Part shown: positions 1 to 11,100 of the stretch, piece after piece | Layout: each line of letters opens with the position of its first letter | How positions within the stretch are numbered: the stretch's first letter is position 1 | From: Meandrina meandrites | Lineage: Eukaryota > Cnidaria > Anthozoa > Scleractinia > Meandrinidae | Assembly: GCA_963693305.1 (NCBI GenBank) | Contig: OY855913.1 | Coordinates: 15,345,022 to 15,409,021 of the forward strand | Direction: 5' to 3' | DNA length: 64,000 nucleotides | The notes under the pieces: model-generated | Seen by the model: the letters and a program-made list of their open reading frames with translations, nothing else | Databases searched by the model: none | What the model was told of the DNA's origin: nothing | Position numbers and translations under genes: made by a program

Positions 1-3000
1 GCTGGCGGAAACGGTAAATTAGCGCTAGAAATGGATCAAGTGAGTATCGAGAACAACGAGGCTGGAGAAAGTATTCTTGACGTGCATGTTTCTTCAAACG
101 CGTACGTTGAAATTAAGTCAACGCAATTTAGAGAAAACACCGGTAGAGCTGTCAAATTTCACGATGGAAACTCACTTGAGCTGAAAATCTGGAATGGAAC
201 GTTTCTTGAAAACGAAATAAGGAAGAGGAACGGAGGAGCAGTTTCTGTCAGCAGATTCGCGAAAAAAGCTTTCGTTTCTCTGTCGTGGTCGCACTTTAGT
301 TCCAACAAAGCTGGAAATGGCGGAGCGTGGGCTTTCGATGATTTATTTTTGCTGATATTGGATATAGATAGCTGTCAGTTCGTCCAAAACGAGGCCTGGA
401 TTTCAGGGGGTGCTCTAGCTGTGGGAAGTAATCATAGATGGCAAAGAAATGCTACCGTATATATTCGCAGTTCGCTTTTCAGTGGTAATATCCTTCATTT
501 TGTTGTCTACGACACCCACCAGGAAAAGCGCAGTTTCATTAGCGGCGGCGACTGGTCAGCGGACGCAGGAGGTGGAGGTGCGCTGGCTTTGTATGTGTTG
601 AACATGAGGGGCCTGTCATTGGTTAATAGCACTTTCATAGGCAATAAAGCAGAAGAAAAGAACTCCGGAGCAATTCGAGCTCAGTTGGGTACCCTTTATA
701 CGGATGCTGTTGTTTTAAATTGTAAATTCATCCAAAATTTGGGCGCATTATTGTCCAGTACCCTTCAACTAACCGTTAGCAGTCCTCTGCCGACATTTCA
801 ACCGCGAGTTACTATACAGCAATCGACGTTCCTGGAAAACAGAGGGAGCAGTAGTGTGTATGACATTTATTTGTTTCCAAGCAAATTGGTAATGAGTTTC
901 TGCAGGTTGCAAAGAAACACAGGCGGCGGAATATTCTTCGGGACTTATTCGAAAACTTCAGACATCGTTGTAGAGAATTCCTTGATGAGCGACAACTTAA
1001 ACTTTGAGTTCAATATTTATACTGATCAGAGCTTGATCAGTTCGGTATACCAATTTAAGAACATTTCATTTGTAAATAACAACTGCCAAAAACGGAGTTC
1101 TATTTTTCGCGTTTCTATGAATCCAAGTCAAAGTTTCTTACATTTACAATCAAGCACATTCCTGAACAATTTCTGCAAAGCAGGTGTAGTGAAGATTTCT
1201 GTTCTGCCGCACTCGAGTGTGCCGTCAGCCCTGTTGTGGCCAGTCATAGGAAATGCCAGTAACACTCAGGTCAGCATTAACAATTCTGAGTTCCGCGGGA
1301 ATTCTGGAGTTGCTGAAAGCGCGGTAACAATACTTAATGTCGAAAGGATTGATATTAAAAATTCAAATTTTACCAATAACTTTGGCAGCACAGATGGGTC
1401 TCATTTGCGCCTTCAGATGTGCTCAAGCGAATTGACAATTTACAAAACCAATTTCTACCAGTCGAAAAAATCCCAAGTCTTTAGTGCCTCGAGGGAGCAA
1501 CCATACAATGGATTTTTAACAGTGACAAGCTTTGGAAATATCTCAGTCCTTGACAGTTCATTTGTTTCGGATCCGTTCAGTGCAGATGGCGAAGCTCTCA
1601 TTTTCATTAAGGGCGCAAACAAGGTACTCATGGATGACACTGTGGAAATCAAATCCCCGTTCAGTACAAAGCTTAACCTTCACAATTTCTCACACTGGGA
1701 ATTTGGAAACGACCTCAGCCAATCATTAATCACGTCGTTTTCACTAAGCACCGAGCCATGTCCAATAGGAACTTACAGTATCAACAGAGGCAGCAGGAAA
1801 GGCTTTTTGATTGAGGGCAACGTCAAATGCCTCCCTTGCCCGACGGGCGGGAATTGCACCTCTTTTCTTGCTGCAAGGCATAACTTTTGGGGATATCCTA
1901 TGAACGACAAGGTTTACTTTAAATTCTGTCCCCAAGGTTACTGCTGTCTACCTGTCAATCAAGGATGCACTTATTATAACAGTAGCTACCGGCATTCTGG
2001 TTGCCAAGGAAACCGTACAGGGATTCTTTGCGGAAGATGTAAAAAGGGTTTTAGTGACACTCTGTTTACAATGAACTGTCTTCCGGTCAAACACTGCACC
2101 CACTATTGGTATTTGATCATTATTTTCATCTGCACATCATTCTTTGCTCTGTTTCTGATCAGAAAGCCGCCAGTGTTTGAAATACTCATGAAAAATCTAG
2201 CATGGTTTCTTCCGGGACATAGAAGGAAAGATTACCAAGACTACAGCAGATTGGACGCTGACACCAAAACAATCAGTAGCTCATCAAGTTTTGGATTCTT
2301 AAAAATCATCTTTTACTTTTATCAAATTGCTGGAGTATTGACCGCTTCGTCTTATGGTGTGAATGAGGTGTTAAAAGATAGCATTGTATTGCCTGTAATA
2401 AGCCTTCTCGACTTCAAGATATCTGTCAATAACGACTGGAGCATCTGCCCCTTTCCAGGAATCACGCCACTTAAGAAGACGTTATTCCAACTGGCAGCTG
2501 TCACGGCCATATTTTTGTCGATCCCAGTCATTTACCTCCTGCACATCGGTCTAAACAAACTGTGCAAGCGCACATCAGCTCTTCCCCCATGTGGTCCCTA
2601 CCTTGCAGCGATCCTGGAAATCGTGTTGCTAGGATACTCAGCGGCGACTGGCACGGCAATGAAACTGCTGAACTGTGTACAAATACAGCACGTGTCTCGC
2701 TGGTACTACGACGCGGAAATCACGTGCTTTCAGTGGTGGCAGAATGCTTCTTTCGTGGGAATAGCTTTGTTCTTGTTCCCTTTTATATTTACGCTATATT
2801 TTGCCTCACTGCAGTTGTATCAAGGGCAGATTACAGCGAAAATATTCTTATTGACCTGTGTCTTCCCTCTTCCATACCTCGTTCTTGTCTTCGTTTCTTA
2901 CCTAAACAAAGTAATTAAACAACCGCACGAACGTCGAGAGATGACATCTACGTCCAGCATTGTTGATCGCGAAGAGGATGACAAGCTTACTTCTTCCTCC

Positions 3001-3570
3001 CTGTCCACTTTAGAACATTCAGTTCTTGAAGTCCTTACCGCGCCATTTTGCAAGCCACAGGACAACCAATCGGCTGGAAAGATTTACTGGGAGAGCGTTC
3101 TTATTGGTCGTCGATTTCTCCTAATTCTGATTGGTTCGTTTTTGGAGCACGCATTCCTACGCTCTGTTTGCCTGACAGTCCTTTGCCTGGTTTTTCTTTT
3201 GCATCAAGTGTCCCAGAAACCCTTCGTTCAGTTCCGGGCCAACCTCGCCGAAACCGTTTCCCTGGCAACCTTGGTCATCATAGCAATACTGAATGTTGGA
3301 GTGACGTCGTTTTACTCAGCGGGAATTGAAGCTAGAGGTGTCGAACAACAGTATGTTGGATTCTTCCTTTTAACAGAAGCAGTCTTACTTGGCTTCGTTC
3401 CTTTCGTGTTCGTAGTTTTTGTCTGCTTATCATTGGTTTCTCAGCTTGTGAGGCTGGCGATAATTCTAATCCAAGCGGCACGGCGGCACATTTTTAAATC
3501 AAATCCTTCTTACCACACACCTCGGCTCAGTCAAGTTCAGCCTTTGCTTACTCCCGCCGCGCGGTCATAG
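1..3570 (+). CDS. beta-helix / Cys-rich / multi-pass membrane protein (5' partial)
   Basis: The frame is open from base 1 and ends at TAG 3568-3570; the first in-frame Met is at 31, but the frame is open upstream of it, so the gene starts outside the window. Numbering from that Met (1179 residues), residues 1-570 are irregular repeats with F..N.A and GGA-type turns, typical of a right-handed parallel beta-helix, rich in N-glycosylation sequons. Residues about 574-690 form a cysteine-rich, EGF-like section ending near CGRCKKGFS. From about 690 onward there are roughly nine hydrophobic segments, then a short cytoplasmic tail. This architecture (extracellular beta-helix resembling bacterial polymorphic outer-membrane proteins, then a polytopic C-terminus) is known as an unnamed, often single-exon family expanded in cnidarians. 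Function is unknown; a cell-surface adhesion or recognition role is inference. No intron signal is needed in the visible part. Confidence 0.8.
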   Translation, partial: AGGNGKLALEMDQVSIENNEAGESILDVHVSSNAYVEIKSTQFRENTGRAVKFHDGNSLELKIWNGTFLENEIRKRNGGAVSVSRFAKKAFVSLSWSHFSSNKAGNGGAWAFDDLFLLILDIDSCQFVQNEAWISGGALAVGSNHRWQRNATVYIRSSLFSGNILHFVVYDTHQEKRSFISGGDWSADAGGGGALALYVLNMRGLSLVNSTFIGNKAEEKNSGAIRAQLGTLYTDAVVLNCKFIQNLGALLSSTLQLTVSSPLPTFQPRVTIQQSTFLENRGSSSVYDIYLFPSKLVMSFCRLQRNTGGGIFFGTYSKTSDIVVENSLMSDNLNFEFNIYTDQSLISSVYQFKNISFVNNNCQKRSSIFRVSMNPSQSFLHLQSSTFLNNFCKAGVVKISVLPHSSVPSALLWPVIGNASNTQVSINNSEFRGNSGVAESAVTILNVERIDIKNSNFTNNFGSTDGSHLRLQMCSSELTIYKTNFYQSKKSQVFSASREQPYNGFLTVTSFGNISVLDSSFVSDPFSADGEALIFIKGANKVLMDDTVEIKSPFSTKLNLHNFSHWEFGNDLSQSLITSFSLSTEPCPIGTYSINRGSRKGFLIEGNVKCLPCPTGGNCTSFLAARHNFWGYPMNDKVYFKFCPQGYCCLPVNQGCTYYNSSYRHSGCQGNRTGILCGRCKKGFSDTLFTMNCLPVKHCTHYWYLIIIFICTSFFALFLIRKPPVFEILMKNLAWFLPGHRRKDYQDYSRLDADTKTISSSSSFGFLKIIFYFYQIAGVLTASSYGVNEVLKDSIVLPVISLLDFKISVNNDWSICPFPGITPLKKTLFQLAAVTAIFLSIPVIYLLHIGLNKLCKRTSALPPCGPYLAAILEIVLLGYSAATGTAMKLLNCVQIQHVSRWYYDAEITCFQWWQNASFVGIALFLFPFIFTLYFASLQLYQGQITAKIFLLTCVFPLPYLVLVFVSYLNKVIKQPHERREMTSTSSIVDREEDDKLTSSSLSTLEHSVLEVLTAPFCKPQDNQSAGKIYWESVLIGRRFLLILIGSFLEHAFLRSVCLTVLCLVFLLHQVSQKPFVQFRANLAETVSLATLVIIAILNVGVTSFYSAGIEARGVEQQYVGFFLLTEAVLLGFVPFVFVVFVCLSLVSQLVRLAIILIQAARRHIFKSNPSYHTPRLSQVQPLLTPAARS

Positions 3571-3886
3571 TACTAAGATAAATTCATATACATATATTGA
3601 GTGAAGGAGAATGCATTATAATGATTTAAAATCTTTTTTAAAATTCCGCCTCCTCTCCCCTGCTCTCTATTAGTATAGGTAAGAGAATTCTATATATAGT
3701 TTACAGAGTTTAGTCATGATACGACCGGTGTCCTAGCGGATTTGGATCGTAAACGAATGAAAAGGTAATCAAACTTTACTTTCGCGCACTTATAGTTTTG
3801 TAGATTGAATAGGTGAAGTATGTAAGGTTTGTTAATGAATGTCCCAATGTATACCAAAGTATGTATGCAGTTTACAGCATTCGCAT

Positions 3887-4150
3887 CGGAGTTATGTTAT
3901 TCTTAGCATCCCGTCGCAACGTTTCAAAAACGAGAATTACGTTGTAAATTCGATTTTATTTGATATTAGACAAAACGCAAAACCGAATTTACAATTGTCT
4001 TTTTGTTAGTTCGTTGTGCAACTCGGAGTTATGTTATTCTAATTTTAGCATCCCTTAAAACGAGAATTACATTGTAAATGCCATTGTTGGTGACCTAAAC
4101 CAAACGCGCATCAACTTACTTGCGATTTAATTTGTTAGTTTGTTGTATAC
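3887..4150. repeat. tandem duplication of about 133 bp in the 3' flank
   Basis: Two adjacent copies start near 3887 and 4020. Both contain CGGAGTTATGTTATTCT, then AGCATCCC, then a CGAGAATTAC element, and each ends in a TTGTTAGTT(C/T)GTTGT segment. They lie downstream of the membrane protein stop and probably inside its 3' UTR. Nothing coding is seen. Confidence 0.65.
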
Positions 4151-4156
4151 CTACAG

Positions 4157-4162
4157 AATAAA
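4157..4162 (+). terminator. candidate polyadenylation signal AATAAA
   Basis: This is a clear canonical AATAAA after the membrane protein gene, about 590 bp past its stop codon. It would close a 3' UTR containing the tandem duplication. There is no transcript evidence. Confidence 0.4.
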
Positions 4163-4459
4163 AACAAGTTCAACTAATATGTCCCTTAAAGCGTTTTTGT
4201 CAAGTGAGTTTTTTTAGAGAGATTAAGCATGAATTTGTTTCTCCCGCGAACGGCAAAAATTCCACTTCTGCCGTCTGCCGTTTGTACGCGGAAATGAATA
4301 GGTTTGTGTTTGTCGTGAATTTTTTGAGGGATTTATTTTAGAATTCGATAAAAAGGTAACAAAATGAATGGCAAGCTCGCGTTCGCCGTATGATGTCATG
4401 CTTAAACTCTCGAAAAATGGCTGAGTGAATTTACAGAAACCTAAACTAGATGCTAGACA

Positions 4460-5460
4460 ATAAGGCCCCGTCCACACTAGTCCAGATAAATTCGGAAATG
4501 GAGTTTTCGCCCTGGAAACGGATAAAATGTTTTCCGTCCACAATATCGTTTTCGTATCGTTTTCAATTTTCTTTTAGCGTCCACACTAATCCGGATCAGA
4601 GTTAAAACGAAACGCGGCATCGGCCCTACTGGAGCCCGCACTTAAACCAAATTTGGGAATTTAATGTTTTTTTCGACGCCGAGATCAACTTCGATCAAAG
4701 GAACTACTAATTTCTATTTTACTTAAGAACTTCGCGATGATCCTAAGATTTCAGAGCTATCCTCAGCTGAATATTTGAAGACAGTTATCAATTCCTAAAG
4801 GAAAGTCGAAATGCTAACAATGCAGAATTTAATGATTTCACGTTGTTCAGAGAACCGCGAAAGAAATGTACCCAGATTTATAACTTATCGTGGAGAGCTT
4901 TTGTACTAGTAAATGATTATGGTGACCTATCAATTTTTTCTAGCAATTACCTTCTTTCTATATAAACGGCACGCAATGCATGCAGAAGCGATGACGTTTC
5001 ACAAGGGGTCTTAAACATGAACATTACGTGATTTTGTCCCTGCTGCATGTCCCCTCGTGTACGAGTACCTTAACGAACACTCGTAAGCGGGCAGCTCTAC
5101 TTTGAACTCCCATACAAACTCCGCATTTTCACATTCCCATAAACGGACGCGGACACCTTCTAGGAAAACAATTTAACTTTTTGTTTTGTTTTCAAGCTCC
5201 CATAAGAGGACGCTGCAAAGAAAAATCTAATAACAGTAGAGTTTCTTGCCATGATCGGTATTGTATAAGAAAATAAAACAAATAATCATTTAACATGGCG
5301 GTACTTTTTGGTTCTGCATTAACCGGACGTTTAATTAATGTGAGTGATGCAAACTCCTGTAAGCGACCACCTATCCCGTTTTACTGCTAGTTGTCGCTTA
5401 CGAGGATCATTCCTGTAAGCGGACCGCTCCAGTTATGGACACTGTTTCTGCTTCCCGAGG
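4460..5460. repeat. intergenic repeat debris
   Basis: This gene-free stretch holds the motif GTCCACACTA near 4467 and a related GTCCACACTAATCC near 4580, a pattern of degraded inverted-repeat elements. Around 5050-5440 several related blocks (CTCCCATA with CGGACGC or AGGACGC, CTCGTAAGCGG, CCTGTAAGCG) resemble a decayed mariner/Tigger-type non-autonomous element. No boundaries or target duplications could be fixed. The short reading frame on the minus strand at 4223-4543 has no recognisable content. Confidence 0.35.
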
Positions 5461-5639
5461 GAGCTTCGACTGCACCAATTTGCGCCACACAACATATACA
5501 GCCATGCATGGTCCTATATAACTATACACAGCCCTATCTACTACAGTGATGCAAAGCCGCCATTGCCGCCGCCACCAACAACAACAGTGCTGCTGCTGCT
5601 GCTACCACCGTTATTACCACAAGTGACTACCAACACTTT

Positions 5640-5990
5640 ACCCCACTTTGGATGTCTACAAAACAAAGACCGAAAAACGAAGACTTCATTAATTTTAGGC
5701 CTTTCAAACTCAGGGCAGTTATAATCAGGCTAAAGTACTTTGGACGTTATCAAACGCGAAACTGACGGGGTCTTCATTTTGTAGAAAAGGCTGGGGCAAA
5801 CTACAAAACGAAGACCCCGTCGGTTTCGCGTCTTTTGGCGTCTGACAAAGCGTTTGAGCGAGGGTCTTGTGATAGCGTCCGACAAAGTACTTTAGCCTGA
5901 TTATAACTGCCTTGAGTTTCAAAGGCCCAAAATTAATCAATAAAATTAATTAAAGTCATCGTTTTTCGTTCTTCGATCTTCGTTTTGTAA
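5640..5990. mobile_element. foldback element of the AAAACGAAGACC family
   Basis: Two long arms are inverted about a centre near 5790. The left arm includes GCAGTTATAATCAGGCTAAA and the right arm its reverse complement TTTAGCCTGATTATAACTGC. The inner sequence carries ACAAAACGAAGACCCCGTC, and both ends show AAAACGAAGA/TCTTCGTTTTGTA motifs. The same motif defines the cluster at 18720-19448, so this is a dispersed non-autonomous hairpin family. No protein is encoded. Confidence 0.75.
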
Positions 5991-6684
5991 ACACCCCAGC
6001 ACTTTGAACTTATACTTTACCACTACCACTGCTATGACCACCGCCAGTTACGAAAGAGATGTGAGGAAATTTCTTTGAAATGATTAGTTTATTGACCACC
6101 GATTTTACAATATACAATTTAAAAAGTAAAAAATATATAAATATAAATAAAATTCGAATTAAAACGATCGATCCAGTAGAAAGTCATGTCAACGTCTTCG
6201 AAATTCAAGGCGGCCACTCACTTAATACTTTTGCAGTCATAATCCAAATTTTAGGCCACGTGTTTGTACAAAAATAAAATATTCTAAATCATCTATTGAC
6301 AGAAACTAGCTAAGGTGTACCAAATTGCGAACTCAGTGGTCGATTTTGACATCCCAGCACCAATAAAAACAGCGGTAAATGACTAATTTAAGGCAGGGTT
6401 ATGGTAAATGGTCAGATTTTGCTTGTAATGGCTGCTACTCAGAGGTGACTGCATGCTGTATGTCTCATCACTAGTGAAGGTGTGATGTCCTTGAGAGATG
6501 CACAACCTAAGACAAAATGAAGCAACTCAGTTGATATCTGCATGTTACTGACTCGCAGACATTTTTTTATCAAAATACAACATTGTTAGAATGTTTTAAG
6601 CATAAGAAGTACGAGTACAGTGTATGTTTATTTTGTAACATTTAACACCTCTCCACCTCGACTAGTGCTATTCTAGCTAATTGG

Positions 6685-7863
6685 CAGGGACCGCGGAGGG
6701 GGAGGGTCTGGTAGAGCTATAGCCCTACCACGTTTTTGCTTGGGTTGATTTTTTAGGGCTCCAGATAACATGGATATTTTGTGAATCTTACCACTTGAAA
6801 GCAACAAAACGCGTCTGCTCTTGCATATGCACGAAGTCAAAGGCTCGGCAAAGCTGCGCAGTGGCAGTTATTTTCACAGGCGTTCCCACCCTACCTACCG
6901 TACTGCCAAAGATCATTTTAGAAGGGTGTATTATGGGGTCTTTGATCTTATCGTCAGTGTTATTGACAAGCGCTTTAACCAGAAAATCTTCAGTTCCTAC
7001 GCCCAGATGGAGACTCTCTTGGTTAAAGCTGCTAATGGTGACGACTATGAGTCAGAGTTCAAGTTTCTTGAAGCATCGTACTGCCAAGTGTGACGCTACC
7101 CGGGCAGCCAAATGTTTTGGAAGCTATGTTGAAGATATCGTGTTTCGACGACATCCTGTCGGCGGTGACGAAGGTTCCAGAACCAGAGAAGAAGCTCGTT
7201 CAGAAAGTCCAAACTATCTACTGGCTGCTTGCTGTAAATGCTGCTACCTATGCTGCTGGCGAACGTTCTTTCTGGCTTAGATTCAGGATGGACGACGAAA
7301 GATTTAGCAGCCTTTGCCTTTCAAGGCTCTCGGTCATTAGGGTGATTAGCGTGAGCAAAAAAAATTGAGGGGGTCTTAGGAAGGCGCCTTCCCGCCTTCC
7401 CAAGACCCCCCTCAATTTTCCTTCACTCGCTTCGCTCGCGCTTACCCGCTTTTCGCCCTAATGACCGAGAGCCTGGAACAGGCTATAGCAGCCTAGCCGT
7501 GTTGAATGGCCACAAGCAGAGAACAGAGACCAGTGGGGCCTCAACATACAGTCTTTGTATAGCTGAAGACGCACAGGAGTTTCCTTCTCGCATCGAGGAT
7601 CGCAAGAGAAATTTTTGCAACTTGAAAAAGTAGAGAGCTTAGGTAGTTTTAGTTAACATATTTACTGTTTTGGATGGTATACCAAGAAAGGACGGCTATG
7701 TTATATTTACTGGGGTTGTATAATATGATGGCGTGCAAATGCAAGCTAACTGGCGGAACAGTGCCCCTGATGTTTGTTTGTCTTGGCCAAAAATTGTTAA
7801 AAATTGTTTGTCTTGGCCAGATATTTTAGCCCTACCACTTTTAAATGGTCTCCGCGGATCCTG
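6685..7863 (+). pseudogene. degenerate hAT-type transposon with transposase remnant
   Basis: The ends are CAGGGACCGCGGA at 6685 and the inverted TCCGCGGATCCTG ending at 7863, a near-matching 13-bp terminal repeat. Between them (+ strand, frames at 6821 and 7090) are fragments like the hAT transposases annotated as 52 kDa repressor-of-inhibitor or zf-MYM-like: a segment with TAKDHFRRVYY, FDLIVSVIDKRF and LLVKAANGDDYESE, then the C-terminal dimerisation region (YWLLAVNAATYAAGERSF), then a tail around NGHKQRTE ending at 7634. A stop at about 7091 and a frame change break the ORF, and a small hairpin element (7314-7486) interrupts it. It cannot encode a working transposase. The flanking 8-mers do not match, so the TSD has decayed. 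Confidence 0.7.
7314..7486. mobile_element. small foldback MITE with 8-bp TSD AGCAGCCT
   Basis: A 173-bp hairpin sits inside the hAT transposase relic. AGCAGCCT is repeated exactly at 7306-7313 and 7487-7494. The arms share GGCTCTCGGTCATTAGGG in opposite orientation, plus an inner GGGGGTCTT/AAGACCCCCC pairing. Removing the element and one TSD joins the transposase frame across the insertion. A 68-bp relative sits in HIP1 at 60381-60448. Confidence 0.85.
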
Positions 7864-8189
7864 ACTGGTAAGCCTGAATAGCGCCCCGCCGCTCCGGCAA
7901 GCCTGTTTATGGTTAGCGACCAGACTGGACATTAGTAGCATTTTTCATTTTAGGATTAGGATCACCCATTGACGTTATCCATGACCTAGGTGTCATGAGA
8001 ATCCTCTATATATGGCGGTGAAGGGAAAGTTCAGGGACTGGGCTAGAGGTGATGTTTTGTTCCCATTCACTCGTTGCCGCTGACCTGTTTTAATTACAGT
8101 TTTGATGGGTTTATTGCAGACATGTGTAGCTTCGTGTAGCTCTAGTGATTGTCTAAACAATTTAACAACCAAGTTAAAGTTTGTCAAAC

Positions 8190-11100
8190 CTGCCAAGGTC
8201 ATGGCTGCTTTGAACTCATCTCTGAGCATTTGAAGAACTTCAGTAACCCCCTGTTCTCCCTGAAAGAAATACATCCACAGTAGTTTTTAATTGCGAAGAT
8301 GTTAATGTGATGGTTTTTTTTAACCCACGAGCAATCCAGTAGTGGAGTCACTGCACCTCGTATTCTTTTTGTAAATAAAAAAACGTAAGAAAAAATGATT
8401 TCACGCTACTAAGTTGTAATTTCCAATTGTCATTTCCAGGGACTTAGAGAAACTCTGGGAACGAGGATGTTAAACTTGGTCAGGTGTTTTATTGACAAAC
8501 ATGTCAGCGATCGTCTGTTTTCACCTGTCAGTACAGCTACACCTGTCTAGTACAGCCTTTTTGAAGGACTCCACTCAGAGAAGAGTTTACCATCCTTTTT
8601 CCTGAACATTTTGTCGCGGGCAGCAGGCAAAACACATCAGTTACATTTCTTTTATACCTTGTAAGCAAGTCCCCAGATGACCGGCTGTCCAACAAACACC
8701 GCTCGTGCACCCAAAGCAAGGGCCTTCAGAACATCAGTTCCCAGTCTTACGCCTCCGTCCATGTACACCTCAACCCCAGTTCCACGGACAGCCTCCACTA
8801 TCTCGGGTAACACCTCAATCTGTTAAAAACAATTAACTTTCGTTATGATCATAAAAAATATAACAACTATTTTACAGTAGATTAAGCCTCACATTATTAC
8901 ACATACAGTAGCTGGGACACCATCTAACTGCCGGCCTCCATGATTTGACACCATAATTCCTTGAGCCCCATGCTGCACTGCGAGACGGGCATCCTCCGCT
9001 GTCAATATTCCTTTGACAACAAACGGAAGTGAAGTCGTCGAACGAAGCCAATCAAACGTCTCCCAGTTAACACTGCTGTCACATGAAGTTGAAATATAGT
9101 CATTGACTTCCTCATTATTTCGAAGGCCTTTCTTCTTTTTCAAAGATAGGAAATTTGCAAATTTCAAATGCTTGGGAAGAAAAAAATTCGCTCTCTTTTT
9201 ATGTTTTCCATAGACTGGAATATCAATTGTTAACAGAACAGCCTTATATCCAACTTTTTCAGCTTGTCTCAACAAGTCCACCATCAGCTCACGATCAGTG
9301 TAAAACTGCATCTGAATAAACTTGATTGTCTTTGGAGACTCGTGCGCAACATCTTCCAAACTGTTTGTAGAGTATATACTCAAGCCCATTGCTGTATCCA
9401 GGGAATTCACCGCTGAAAGACCAACAAAACAGCACACTATTGACAAGGAAGTTATCCTCACAATAGAATACCTACAGAATACTCCTGGAGGTTAAGGAGA
9501 ATAAGAAACTGTTTTGGAAACACCCACATTTTTAGGCGAGTGATTCCACTGCAATTTCACTGCTGTTTCACCTTCCCACTGACTCGTCACTGACCCGTCA
9601 CCTCATATGGGAAAACTGCAAGGCATGAAGGATGGTGGGAAGACCCATCATTCCCCATGCATGCATGCCCCAAGTATGAGTTTGCGTGGATCTTAGACCC
9701 TACTTACAGTGAAGTGGGGCAACTGGCCTAGTTCTCGGTACCCTATAGCTTGCAAGGGTACTTTAGCACTTGTGCACATGATTACTCCTTGTGGCTGGGA
9801 TGTTCACGGGAAAGGCAAAAAGTCTGGTGGTGCAGAATATTCCAAACTTAAGAAAAATTAGTGTCTGAAAATTGAAATATGTAACGTAATTAAAATTAAG
9901 CATAAATCAGTTTTTCCACTATTACAAATTTATTATCCATTGTGTATTTTATTTACCAATCTAAATGATTCTCTTGCTAGGGTAACCCAGTAAATGGTGG
10001 TAAAGAGAAGTTTATTTGTCAAGACATGACCTCCTGCTGGCAAAAGCATGTTTCAAATTTTCCCACCATTGAGCTACCATTTTCTTGTTGTTTGCATATT
10101 TTAAAACTTTATTGGATGGGGAGAACTATAACAGACTAGACATAGACCATGTACAGTGTAGCTCACTGTAAGCTTACCTCTGACCGTAGCCAGTTCTCCA
10201 TCTGGATGTGCCATTGCCTGGTAAGCAGTGGGTGAAACACAGATTGGCATGCTTAGCTTATTACCCAGGACTGTGACAGAAATGTCTTGTTCAGCAACGT
10301 TCTGCAGCATTCGAGGTCGTAGTTTAAGCCTGTAGTGACAAATAGTCAGTTGAGTGAAACTTTACAATTTTAACAATATAAGGGTGCTAAAACAAAGCGG
10401 CGCAAGGCTGGAGAGACTTAAAGCAAAATTGCATAGGATTGCAGGAAGAAAGATCTAGAAGTGAAGAAAAGTATGAGAAAGGATGAGAGAGTGGGCTAAC
10501 AAATGAATACAGTGCAACCCCACCTCGTTATTATGGCCACATTTTTTTGTCCCGGAGAAACGCCCATACATTTTCTTATAATAAAACCCCGTTTATGCGA
10601 CCACCCCGTTAATACGACCAACGGCCACATTCTGAAATCCCAACTTGTATAATCCTTTACAATTTTACCCCGTTAATACGGCCACTCGAACCAAATATAA
10701 TTAATAGTTGATCAAACAAAACAAATACAGTACTTGAGAAACACTATTGAATGATAGTATTTTATTCAAAACCCCTGTAACTTGTCGTGTTATTGATCTC
10801 TGTGGTTTTGTGGTTATCTAATCACCAATTGCAACTAATCAAACAACAGTTTAAAAGAAATTGAATAAACTTGACAGTCAGTAACATTCCCTTGGCTAAA
10901 TTACAAAGCGATTAAGTCATTGTGTGTGTAAACATGGTAAAAAAGCAAATGAATACGAAAGTTGCGGCTTCCTACCTTAGATAGACCAGTCATGAAATTT
11001 AACCATACCCCGTTAATACGGCCAAATTTCCATGGCCCGTTGGTGGCCGTATTAACGGGGTTCCACTATATAGCCCAAGAAGCAGGGGATGCTGCAAAGC

